Origin: Cenococcum geophilum 1.58
Lineage: Eukaryota; Ascomycota; Dothideomycetes; Gloniales; Gloniaceae
Direction: 5' to 3'
Assembly: GCA_001692895.1 (NCBI GenBank)
Contig: KV748219.1
Span: 682,001-746,000 of the forward strand
DNA: 64,000 nt
How positions within the stretch are numbered: position 1 is the first letter of the stretch; each line of letters begins with the position of its first letter. This document shows positions 10,939 to 21,049 of this stretch, in pieces. The notes under the pieces are model-generated. The model saw only the letters and a list, made by a program, of their open reading frames with translations. It did no database searches and had not been told where the DNA came from. The translations under genes and the position numbers were made by a program.

Positions 10939-11612
10939 TATCTATAAATATTTTAGCTATACTTTTAGAATTCTTTATACCTAAAAGCTTTCTAGTATCT
11001 TATAGACTCTTTCTAGTTTGTTATCCTCTTAGGTTACTACTAGCTTAAAATAATTATATCTAATTAATCTATCCTTATCTCTACGTAGCATTTCCCCTAA
11101 TAGTTTCTTATTATTCTATAGTTTAGCCTTTCTACTTAGCGCGTCTACTCTTATATTTTTAGTTTCTTTAGTATATTAAATCTTAAAATAGTATTCTGTA
11201 AGTATTTCTGCCTATCTAATCTATCTATAATTAAGTTCTTTTATTATTAGAAACCCCGTTAGGTTTTTATAATCTATCTTAACTATAAATAGTTTTTCTA
11301 CGCCTTATAAGAATGCTTTTTATTTCTTAAGTACTATAACTATACCTAATAACTCCTTATTATAGATGTTATAGTTTAACTCTAATAGTGTTATCTTCTA
11401 ACTATAATATGCTATTAGATGCTATATATTCCTATACTTCCATAGTAAATATACTCCTAATATAAAGTTTAATACGTTCGTTTTTATAACCGTATCTAAT
11501 CCTAGTTAATAGATTTTAAGAATTGGCTCCTAGGTAAATAACTCTTTAAGTTCCTTAAATAACTTCTTTTACTTATTTCCCTATACCTATAGTTCCTCTT
11601 TCTTTATAAGCC
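10939..11612 (-). pseudogene. ChrA1 pol, RNase H segment
   Basis: On the minus strand, 11420-11170 reads YNIYNKELLGIVIVLKK, then IVKIDYKNLTGF, which is the gypsy RNase H signature (KELLAIV... followed by D-x-KNL). It continues leftward across Gyp1 into the integrase at 1-1317 and rightward across Pogo2 into the RT at 13551. Confidence 0.85.
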
Positions 11613-11614
11613 TA

Positions 11615-11710
11615 CCCGTGCCGCTATCGCGATCTACTTACCTCGTTACCGAGGTAAGTGCTAGCTAGCTTAACAAGTAGAGCCTACCTTAACGTTAGAT
11701 TTGCTAAGAC
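11615..11710. repeat. Pogo2 left TIR
   Basis: This is a reverse complement of 13453-13548, with only scattered C/T and G/A differences. It contains a hairpin-forming palindrome at about 11636-11659. Confidence 0.9.
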
Positions 11711-11749
11711 ACCCAAATACTATTAATATTCTTATTATATATTATTAAC

Positions 11750-13440
11750 GCCATAACTACTAAGTATATTCGCGTCGAAAATAAGATCTAGGAGGCTCTT
11801 AAAGAACTCTAAGAGTCTACTAAGCCTAATGTTGCAGAGGCTGCGCGCCAACACGGTGTTCCTGAATCACGCCTCCGCGCTTAGTAGAAAGGACGTTAAT
11901 CGCGTTACAAGAGGCCTGCAGTAGGTAGAAGGCTTACTAATAATTAAGACCTTGCTCTTTGTAGCTATATTAATTGCTTAGATTCCTTATATACCGCCGC
12001 CCAACTACTTATAATACGTTCTGCAGTAAATTAGATCTTAAATTAAGCCAATAAAAATCCAGATTAGCCACCACCTCTTATTAGCTCTTACTTTGTTAAA
12101 CGCTGGCTTAGCCGCTACCTAGAGTACTATAAGTGTAGGTAGAAGATAATGGAGCTTAAGCATATAGCGGTACACGAGCCGAAGGATATTAAGGTATAGT
12201 TTTATTAATACCGCGATGTTATAATTAAGTATACAGTTATGCCTACGGATATATATAACTTTAATAAGTCAGGATTCCGCGTTAGTATTAGTAAGAACCA
12301 GTGGATTATTATAAGGGAGCCTTATTAAAAAACTTATATCTCTACAGATACGAATCGCAAGCTAGTTACTATAATAAAAACAATAAGTAGTGACGGAGTT
12401 AATCTACTACCTATAATTATACTTACGGGCGTATAGTTCCTCCACTAGTGGTTTAAGAATTTAGCCCTTCCTAACTACTATTTATTAGGCCTATTAGAAA
12501 TAGGCTATTTAAATAACAAATTAGCTTTTAATTGGCTTAAGTACTTTAACACGTATAGCTCTCGGCGCTAGTTAGGTGTATATAGGCTCCTAATTTTTAA
12601 CGGCTACGGCTCTTACCTTACAAAGGAGTTTATTAAGTATTGCGATAATTAAAAGATTATACCATTTACCTTACCTTTATATATAAGCCACCTTTTACAG
12701 CCTCTTAATATTATTGTATTTCAGCCGTATAAATACCACTATAGTAAGGCAGTTAAGTAAGCGATATAGACAGGCTGCACTAACTTTAATAAAGTTAAAT
12801 TCCTTTACGCGATTAAATTAATTTGTCGCTAAATATTTAAATTAAGTATAATTAAATTAGCCTTCTGGCAGGCAGGCCTTATTCCTTATAACCCTTAAAT
12901 TATCCTTAATTCTATGCGCGAGGCGCGTCCTACTACCCCCCCCCCTCTACTACCTTATAAGCTACTATCTACACTATATATATTAAGATCTTTGCGTATA
13001 GTTTAGAAGAAAGTTTTACCGCTAGCTTAGGAGGTATATAAAGATAATAAGGAGGCCATGGATATCTTTATGAAATTCGCAAGAGGTAGTTTAGTAAATA
13101 TACATGCATAACTATAAGCTAAACGCGAGCTTATAAATACACAAGCAGTTGCTAGAGCTCGTCGGCAACGCTAAAAAACTAACAGAAAGGTTATATAGAA
13201 GGGAGGGGTTATATATACAGCAAATGCACGGTTAATTATACAAAAGCGCGAGCAGGAGGAGGCTCTAAAAGCTGCACGTATATTACTAAGGAAGGAACGG
13301 GCAACCGCGAAGCAGCTTCTTTAGGACGCCACAAGGCGGCCAGAGCCTTGGTCTATTGTATATAGAGACTCCTTCCATTAAGAAACCAGTACTACACTAT
13401 AAGATTCTAAATATTCGACTTTTTAGTAGAGCTCTGCGGC
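11750..13440 (+). pseudogene. Pogo2 transposase, DDE/pogo type, inactivated
   Basis: The plus-strand remnant shows the usual pogo order. The helix-turn-helix at about 11785-11900 reads EALKEL*ESTKPNVAEAARQ then HGVPESRLRA. The DDE catalytic region begins at about 12248 with DIYNFNKSGFRVS, where the family has D-E and here both are changed (N-K). The second catalytic block reads LIFNGYGSYLTKEFIKYC (about 12588-12640), where the family has DGHGSH and the Asp is now Asn at 12599-12601. LPLYISHLLQPLNIIVFQPYK follows in the place of PPHSSHLLQPLDV (Asp to Asn again). A basic C-terminal part lies at 13080-13340. Between motifs, stops are mostly TAG/TAA. All the active-site losses are G-to-A changes. 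Confidence 0.88.
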
Positions 13441-13452
13441 TTCAAAATCATG

Positions 13453-13548
13453 GTCTTAGCAAATCTGACGTTGAGGTAGGCTCTACTCGTTAAGCTGGCC
13501 GGCACTTACCTCGGTAACGAGGTAAGTGGATCGCGACAGCGGCACGGG
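13453..13548. repeat. Pogo2 right TIR
   Basis: This is the inverted partner of 11615-11710. It keeps more G/C than the left copy (for example CGACAGCGGCACGGG at the tip), so the left copy shows the mutated state at those sites. Confidence 0.9.
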
Positions 13549-13550
13549 TA

Positions 13551-16500
13551 GTAAATAGTTTAATGTTTTTTTAACTACTATACTATAAACCTCCTATAGT
13601 AGTTGCAAATCCCTAAAAATAACCTTAACTACGTTACGTTTCTAGTTTTTACTAACTTACTATAGCTTTAATTTTCTTTAGGTCCATATTAATATAACTT
13701 AGTTTAATAATAAATTTAATAAAATTAGTCTTCCTTATAAAGAACTTGTATTTCTTAATTGCTACTAATATCTATTCTTTTTATAGTCTCTTTAAGACCT
13801 ATTTAACGTATTCTCCGTATTCTTCTTTAGTTATTAAATAGATAATAATGTTGTTAAGGTATATTATAACAAACTTATTAAGGTGTTCTTCTAATATACT
13901 ATTAATTCTCTTCTAAAATATTACTAGTATATTTATTAATCCGAATTATATAACTAATAGTTTATATAGTCCTTTCTTTAATCTAAAGGCTACCTTTTAT
14001 TTATCGCCTTTCTTAATTCTAATCTAATGGTATGCCTATCTTAGATCTATCTTTATAAAGATTTACGTATTACCTATCCGGTCCTAAATTTCGCTAATTA
14101 AGGGTAAAGGATACCTATTCTTCCGAGTAATGCTATTTAACTATTTATAGTTAATACATAGCCTAAGTTTCCCGTTCTTCTTTAGTATAAGTAGTACTAA
14201 ATATCCTACTAATAACTGCGATAGTTTAATATATCCTTTTTATAAGTTTTCCTAAATAAACTCTTTAAGTACTCTTAACTCCTCTTAAGTTAGCTTATAG
14301 GTTAGAAAGAACCTTAAACTCATTTCTAGTTCTAACTCTATTTTATAGTCCTATGCTATATAATCTACTAGCTTTTTACTTTCTAAGCTCTATAGTTTCT
14401 TACTATATTTATAGTATCTTTTTAATATATAACTTAAGCCTCGCTTAGTCTCTTTATATATTACTCTAACTTAGTACTATACTAACTTAGTCTATTACCG
14501 TATTTTGCGTTATTAAGTATCCCTAATATTAACCTAACCTATAATCTAATTAATCTTTAGATTATATTCCTATAACTAAGGTATACCTAATACTGCCTTA
14601 TCCTATCCTAATAGTAGGATATTAAAAGATATCTTAATTTATCTTCCTTTAACAGTTATCTAAATAGGTCCTATTTTAAGATTAATAATCCCTTCTCTAT
14701 AGGCTATTGGATTTCCTAAAATTATAACTAATAGGTAAGGTTATTCCTTCTATCTATAAGGTAATCCTATTCTTTTAACTACCGCTAGTAAGATGTGGTT
14801 CCTTATTACTTCACTATCTATTAGTGCTTCAAACTGTTAATCTTACCAATTAACTTATAAATTTAGGTGTTGTCCTTAAATTCCTTTAAGGGTTTAAGGC
14901 TTTACTACTAGCTCCCTCTAGTTCTATAGGCCTCTACTTTTCCTAACTATTAGCTGCTTAATTCTTATATATTTGGCTTACTCTTTAACTAATACCTAGT
15001 TTGTTTCTTGTCCTTAATATACTATAAATACGTACTCTCTAGGCATTCCCACTACTATTATCCGTCTAAGCATTCTTCTATAAGAAATCTTTTTAGTTAA
15101 AGCATTAAGTCTCCTAACTCCTAAACTTTTATTAAATACTATCTGTGTATATACTTAGCATTTTTATACTATTACTTATCTAGCGCCTAATATATTCTTA
15201 AGGGTACTTCTAATTATTATTTTTTAAAATTTTATGTATATTGTATATATTATTTATATATACAATCTATAATAGCGTGTAATATACTAGGTACTTTAGG
15301 CTAACTCTTAACTTATCTTTATCTCTAAGTTTAACCCTTTACTGTATTAATCTAAACGTTATAACTTTATTCGCAGGTACTAAGATACGTCTTTTACTTC
15401 TCTAATCCTCTAATTATTCCTTTAGATCCTTTAATATTATAATTAAGGCTCCCTTAATATAAGTTATAGCCTTTTCTATAATTGGGTGGTCCTAGATAAC
15501 TCGTTAATTTAACTATATATAGAAATCTTCTTACTTATTATTATATTGCTATCTATACTACTTTTAGTATAGCTACTAAAGTATATACGGCTTATCCGTA
15601 AGGAAATACCTTCTTATTACTATATTATAATAGCCCTTTATATGCCGTTTTTTAAACCTAGTTAGGATTTTTAGATCCTCTTTATCTTCTAGTTTAGTAA
15701 GCTACTTTGCTCTTAACGTGCCTACCCTAGGCCTATTAGTGATTTTTTATATAGGTGCTTTGTTCTTTATATAACCTAGTATACTAAATCTTTAGTCTAG
15801 TTTCTATTCTTACTATATAAGGATTCTCTATCTAAATTCCTTTATAGTTTTTTTTAATTTACGTCTTATAAGTAGATCCTTAAAGTCTTCCTACTTCTTA
15901 ATTTTAGTTTATTTAATAGTCCTTATTTATATTTAAAAAATTTAGTTCTATAGGATTCTTAATCCTAAGCTTGCTTTTTTCTTAAGCTTAGCTCTAGCCT
16001 TAGTCTAACTAGGCTTCTATAGTATTCTTATCTTATCTTAAGAGTCTTAAATCTCACTTATCTCGTTTTAAGAATCTTATACCTTTAGGAAACTTCGTCC
16101 TAAGCTTATTTATATATTACTAAACTAAGCCGTTACTCTACTTTATTGGTTATCGTCTATTATAGATCCTTAAGCATGTCTTATCCTATCTTAGGAATCT
16201 TAAGCATCTTTTATCTTTTTTTAAGAATTTTAAGCCTTTGGCCTTTTACCTTTATTAAGTACCGAAGTGGTTTATTGTCCTACTTCTTTTATATCTTATA
16301 AAGCGATAGATATTATATCTAGTAGGGTCTTAATCCCTACTAATATTTCCTATTCTATAGTAGAATTATCCTTTACCTCTTTTATAATATCTCTAAGGTC
16401 TATATACTCCTAGTAAGCTACCTTTATTACCTTATTATTACTAAATATTTTACCTACGTTAAATTTATTGTCTTTAATATCCGATCTATAAACTAGTTTA

Positions 16501-17798
16501 TTAGTTCCTCTAAACTTTAATAATTTTAGCTCCTATAGCTAATAGCTTACGCTATACTTAGCGTCCTTATAAGTTTGGTATACGTTATTATAATAAAACG
16601 TAAAACTTTTAATTAAATATTCTTTTATTCCTTATAGTATACTATTATCCCTTTATACGTATATATCTTCTACTAGTTTTATTCCTTTTACTATATAGTA
16701 ACTCTACCTACTTTTATAGTCTCTAATAAAATAACCTTATTTTCTATAATTTATATAAGCTTTTTTTTAAAACCATTTTTCTTACTATAGAGTCTGCCTA
16801 AATGTCTTCTGCTACTAAGATCCCTAGTTTAGCCTCTACTCCTTAGACCTTTAATTACTTAATCCTTATCCTCTAGGTTTCTATAGTTGTTTATTTTATT
16901 TCTTATTTTCTTTAATACCGCTTAGGTCTATTAGCTCTACGCTATATTATAGTTTCTAGTTTTAACTTTGTTATTACGTGCCCTACGCCTTATACAACTA
17001 TAAAACTTTATCTTAACTCTTTTTAGTCTGCTCTCTTTAGTAGATCCTATTATTAATCTTAATTACTTAATTAATTAAATCCCCAAGAGTATCCGCATCT
17101 TCTATTAGGATAATTACGTCTTAGACTTTTACTTTAAGCTCCTATTTATACTATGCTATAAGCGCCTTATTATTTTATTTAACCTATATTATTAATACCT
17201 AAAACTATATTATATACTTAATTGCTAAGGTTTGTTATATTAAGTTTTAAAGCTTTTGTTTTACTATTATAGTTACCTTTAGGTCTTAAAATATTTATAT
17301 TAATTATTCCGCGAACTTATTTTAGCTTAAGAATATATATTACACCTCCTAGTTGGTAGTTATTATGCTATATTCCTATAACTCCATAAGGTAAGATTTA
17401 AACCACTTAAGTACTCTTTCTATTAAGAATAATTCTGTATAAGTGACTTAATCTATAGGCGTTTCTAGTTTTACTCCTTCCTACGTAACCTTAAAGTGCA
17501 TTTGCGTAAGGAATCCCTTAAGTTTTAACTTCTCCCCTAAGAATCGCTCGATTAAGGATAACTTAACCTTAATTACTCCAATTCTATTAATCCTTTCTTT
17601 AAGTATCCTATTATTATCTATTAATTAATTAACTATTTCTTATAGCTGTCTAACGGTAACTAACTAAGAGTTAGTGTTTACTATACTAGTATCGTTACCT
17701 AATCCTAATATAGTTGCTGCCGTTAACAATATTATAGCTACTGCTTTTAGTGGCATATTATTTAACTTTATTAATACTATAACTTTAGTAGTAAACGT
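13551..17798 (-). pseudogene. ChrA1 gag, protease and RT remnant
   Basis: Minus-strand gypsy coding sequence. RT lies at about 14250-13551, with catalytic box YLNN (13850-13861; both Asp now Asn) in the context NKFVIIYLNNIIIYL. The protease at about 14870-14740 reads FEALIDSEVIRNHI, where DSG has become DSE. Gag should fill about 17700-15000, but it is too mutated for me to find a zinc knuckle. It connects leftward to the RNase H at 10939-11612 across Pogo2. No frame is intact. Confidence 0.8.
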
Positions 17799-18120
17799 GT
17801 AACGAAGCCTTATAGTAGGAACTACGGTAGACTTATTAATAGGCTAGGTATATAGGTAAATAAGGAGTTAATAATGTAATAATAACTAGTGGAGTGGTTG
17901 CCTAATAGATTAACTCTAATTATATTCTAAGATTTACTATAAAGAAGAGAAACTATTTATAGAGACCGTATGTTCTTAAATATATAACTCCTCCCTATAG
18001 TAAAGGGTTTAGTACGTTAGTACGTTATTACGTTAGTATATTACGTTCCTATATTTCTACGTTCCTACGTTCTAAACTTATAACGTAACTAGCTATATAA
18101 CTTAGCTACCCCTTATCCTA
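17799..18120 (-). repeat. ChrA1 5' LTR
   Basis: This 322-bp repeat starts TGTAACGAAGCC and corresponds to 46904-47221 in ChrA2. Shared blocks include the ACTAGTGGAGT stretch and AATTATATT. It carries a local array of TACGTT units (about 18011-18075) that is absent from the ChrA2 LTR. The right edge is placed by comparison with ChrA2 and may be off by a few bases. Confidence 0.75.
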
Positions 18121-19025
18121 TAGCTCGATCGGTTCTAGCGCCTCCTATACTGTCTTAACTAACCCATTTATGTCCATTCTTAGTAGTCGCACTACTGCCA
18201 ATATAAGGTCCGTAATATAAAGTTTAAATAATTATAATACTAATGGATGACCTAAGCAATATAAGAGAGCTAATTAAATAAGCTATTAAGGTAGATAACC
18301 AGCTGTACTAAAGTGAAAAGTTAGGGAGAATATATTAGGGGCCAATATATATATATAAGGTATATTAATAGGTGTTTAGGCTCTAGTATAGCGTAAAGCT
18401 AATAGACCTAAGTAGTATTAAAGAAAACTAAAAGTAAGAAAAGCGACTATAGAAACCTAGAGAGTAAGGATTAGGTAATTAAAGACCTAAAAAGTAAAGG
18501 CTAAACTAGGGATCTTAGTAGTAAAAGACATTTAGGCGGACTCTATAATAAAAAAGTAGTAAAAAAAGGAGCTTATATAAACTGCGGGAAATAAAATTAT
18601 TTTACTAAAGTGTGACGGCTCAAACCATCGAATAAATGTCTCGACAGAGACTTGAACGAATGCTTGCAAGATCAAGCGAACGAATGCTGTATTACGAAGA
18701 TATTAAGCTAAGGAGCAAGAGAAGGTGGTGAGGCCACGTCTATATACACACGCCAAGTCTTAAGCGAACCCCTGACTAGGTGACGCGCTCCAGCGCCGTC
18801 ACATAAAGACTATAAAGGTAGTTAAAGTAGCTATATAGTAAAGAGAACTAGACTAGCAGACAATATATATATATAGAGGGACAATAATATACTATAAGGA
18901 ATAAAAGAGTTTTTAATTAAGAGTTTTATATTTTATTATAATAACGTATACTAAGTTTATAAAGACGCCAAGTATAGCATAAGCTATTAGCTATAGAGCC
19001 TAAGTTAAATAAAACTTTGCGGTAT
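18121..19025 (+). pseudogene. GagC, gag fragment of a further gypsy element
   Basis: On the plus strand, 18250-18330 reads NIRELIK*AIKVDNQLY, the conserved end of fungal gypsy Gag (LxxLAIRIDNRLYER type). A zinc knuckle follows at 18574-18600, continuing after MinA. The CX2CX4HX4C ligands now read Tyr (18574), Cys (18583), Tyr (18598) and Tyr after the insert, in the frame YINCGK*NYFTKDYK. The region after the knuckle (18809-19025) fits the Gag tail. The fragment is cut by the ChrA1 LTR on the left and by the ChrB LTR at 19026. MinA has split it exactly inside the knuckle. Confidence 0.72.
18611..18803. mobile_element. MinA, 193-bp MITE or solo LTR
   Basis: Perfect 9-bp inverted ends, TGTGACGGC and GCCGTCACA, are flanked by the 5-bp duplication TAAAG (18606-18610 and 18804-18808). 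Its composition is normal (CA and TG present) and unlike the mutated gag around it. TG...CA ends with a 5-bp duplication also fit a solo LTR. There is no coding potential. Confidence 0.85.
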
Positions 19026-19243
19026 TATAAGGGGGCTTTATAGATAGGGGGCTATAAGGACAAAATTGTAAAATAGGATAGATTAGTAAGAGAGATAAAT
19101 CCTTAAGGAGGTAAGGCCTTTAGGATTATAAAAACTATATACTATAGGTACGTACCTTTAGTATATAACCAGCGACTATTTAAGGAGCGCCTAGGGGTTG
19201 TCCTAAGGGCAACCTAAAGTAACCGCAATAATCTCTCTTATAT
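19026..19243 (-). repeat. Probable ChrB 3' LTR
   Basis: The 218-bp segment aligns in part with the Gyp1 LTR (TATAAGG start, AGATAGGG, AATCCTTAAGG block) and ends CTCTCTTATA, the inverse of its start. Directly right of it, the minus strand carries a polypurine run (AAAAAGGGGGGGG...), as upstream of a 3' LTR. GGTAT at 19021-19025 would be the target duplication; the other copy is not in view. Confidence 0.65.
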
Positions 19244-19639
19244 TGCCCCCCCTTTTTATAGTTAGCCCCTAATCGCTATTACCTTATAGTAAAGGGAGAC
19301 TATAAGGGCTTATTTTAGAAGGGGTTCGGAGAGATACTAGAGAGATATTAGTATACTACTATATATTATCTATCTATCTAACCCCTACTTTAAACTCCTA
19401 GAAAAACTTAATAAGGAAAAAAAATATAACTAAAGAAAAGATATAAGGATTGCTAAAATACCTATTAGAAGCCTACTAGAAGTATACTAGTAACTACCTA
19501 AGTTAATATAGAGATTTTTATACACCTCTATTTTTAAGCCTTTATACTAGCCTGTAATTAATTATAAGTAATATAGGCAATTTAGTGTTCTAGTATAGTT
19601 CTGTAAAACCTTTTAGTATAGGATTTAATATACAGAGCC
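19244..19639 (-). other. ChrB 3' non-coding region, first part
   Basis: This begins with the polypurine tract complement and shows a Gyp1-like leader (AATAAGGAAAAAA, compare AGTAAGGAAAAAA near 1622). It ends with the GAGCC duplicated by Gyp2. No coding pattern is seen. Confidence 0.55.
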
Positions 19640-19963
19640 TGTTATAGGACACCCCTATAATACCTTACACACATCTACCTATTTCCACTAACTTAGCAAT
19701 TTAATGGCAATTTACAGCATTCTGCTATATTCTGCCAAGTTCTACTAAATTCTATTAAGTTCTGCTAGGACCATAACCTAAACCCTATTCTGCCCTATAT
19801 ATATATTAACTAAGCAACTAAGTTAACAATATATACCCTTTCTTCCCGTTTTTCTACCTTCTTTCCTTACGTAACGTCTTAATCTCATTACATAGTTTAT
19901 ATACATAGCTTAATAATATCTACTTTGTTATATATTATCGTCGCTTATGCTTACTCCGTAACA
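19640..19963 (+). repeat. Gyp2 5' LTR
   Basis: At 324 bp this is about 25 bp shorter than its partner, because a short stretch present at about 25200-25224 is missing here. It contains imperfect ATTCTGC/GTTCTAC repeats at about 19710-19770. Confidence 0.9.
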
Positions 19964-20003
19964 CTATATTATATTAAACCTATACTACCTTACCCCGCCT
20001 AAT

Positions 20004-21040
20004 ATGCAGAACAACCTAAAAGCCCCTATATCTGCAACTAACTTATATAATATATTCACCAAATAAATAAAGGGCCTGTAATAGGCCTTTATAGATGCCC
20101 TTGATTAATAAGAGGCTTAACACTAAGAGACAATTAGATCCCTAAGAAAAGAAATTAAAGAGATCCGCCGTAACCCACCGTCTACTATACTGTTGCCCCC
20201 ACCCGTTCCTACCGGTGTTAACCTATAAGTACTAGATGGAGAAGACGTGTCTAGGACTAGCTCCTTAACCCTAAATTCGCCAATTAGTGCCCCTATAAAG
20301 AAGCTAACCAAACGTCTCCCTAATCCTCCTACCTATTTAGGTAAAAGGAGCGAACTACGCTCCTTTCTTAATTAACTTAAGAACAAACTAAACGGCAATA
20401 TCGATCGCTACTCTACCCCTAATAGTTAACTACGCTATACCATAAGCCGTCTAACGGGAGACGCCGCGGAAACTATATACCCGTTCCAGCCAAGCACTAT
20501 AAAAGAACTAGTCACTATACTAGAAGTATTCTATAGCGACCCTAACCAAATTACAACGGTATAAAGGAAACTAAATAAGATAATATATAGCTCTAAGAGC
20601 TTCCCATTATACTTTATCAAGTTCCACTACTACGCTAAAAAGACTAGATGGAATAAACCCACCCTAATTAATTGCCTAGTGGAATCCTTAAACTCCAAAC
20701 TAAAGGCTTCCCTTATAGGAGTTAAGCTGCTAAATACCCTCACTGCCTACGCCAATATTATTAACGGCCTATATAACGATATACTACGCCTTACCCCAAA
20801 ACATATACCTTAATACTCTACCCCCTAGCCGTTTAAGACCCGTAAGAACCTAGACGCTATAGATATTAACACTAGAACCCTCTCTTACGCCCTAAAAGGA
20901 TCTGCTAAATATAAACAACGTATTAAACACGGCCTTTATTTTAAGTACGGAAGCAACACTTATATCTTAAGTTACTACTCTATCCTTATACCCAAAATAA
21001 ATATTTAAACAACTAGTATAGGCGGTATACCACTATCCTC
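20004..21040 (+). pseudogene. Gyp2 gag
   Basis: ATG at 20004 starts MQNNLKAPISATNLYNIFTK, followed at once by stops. The capsid region is recognisable at about 20270-20800: YLGKRSELRSFLN*LKNKLN, LTGDAAETIYPFQPS, ILEVFYSDPNQ, AYANIINGLYNDILRLTPK. This matches fungal gypsy Gag. At 20937-20978 the zinc knuckle survives only as a ghost. The CX2CX4HX4C positions all read Tyr (codons at 20937, 20946, 20961 and 20976), as expected when RIP changes TGY and CAY to TAY. No other coding sequence overlaps it. Confidence 0.82.
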
Positions 21041-21049
21041 ATTATATAA

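Larger units (their letters stand above)
11615..13548 (+). mobile_element. Pogo2, Fot1/pogo-like DNA transposon with long TIRs
   Basis: The 96-bp terminal inverted repeats (11615-11710 and 13453-13548) begin CCCGTGCCGC. TA lies on both sides (11613-11614 and 13549-13550). At 1,934 bp this is a normal Fot1-type length. It is inserted in the RT/RNase H part of ChrA1. Each TIR contains an internal perfect hairpin with arms ACTTACCTCG and CGAGGTAAGT. Confidence 0.92.
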
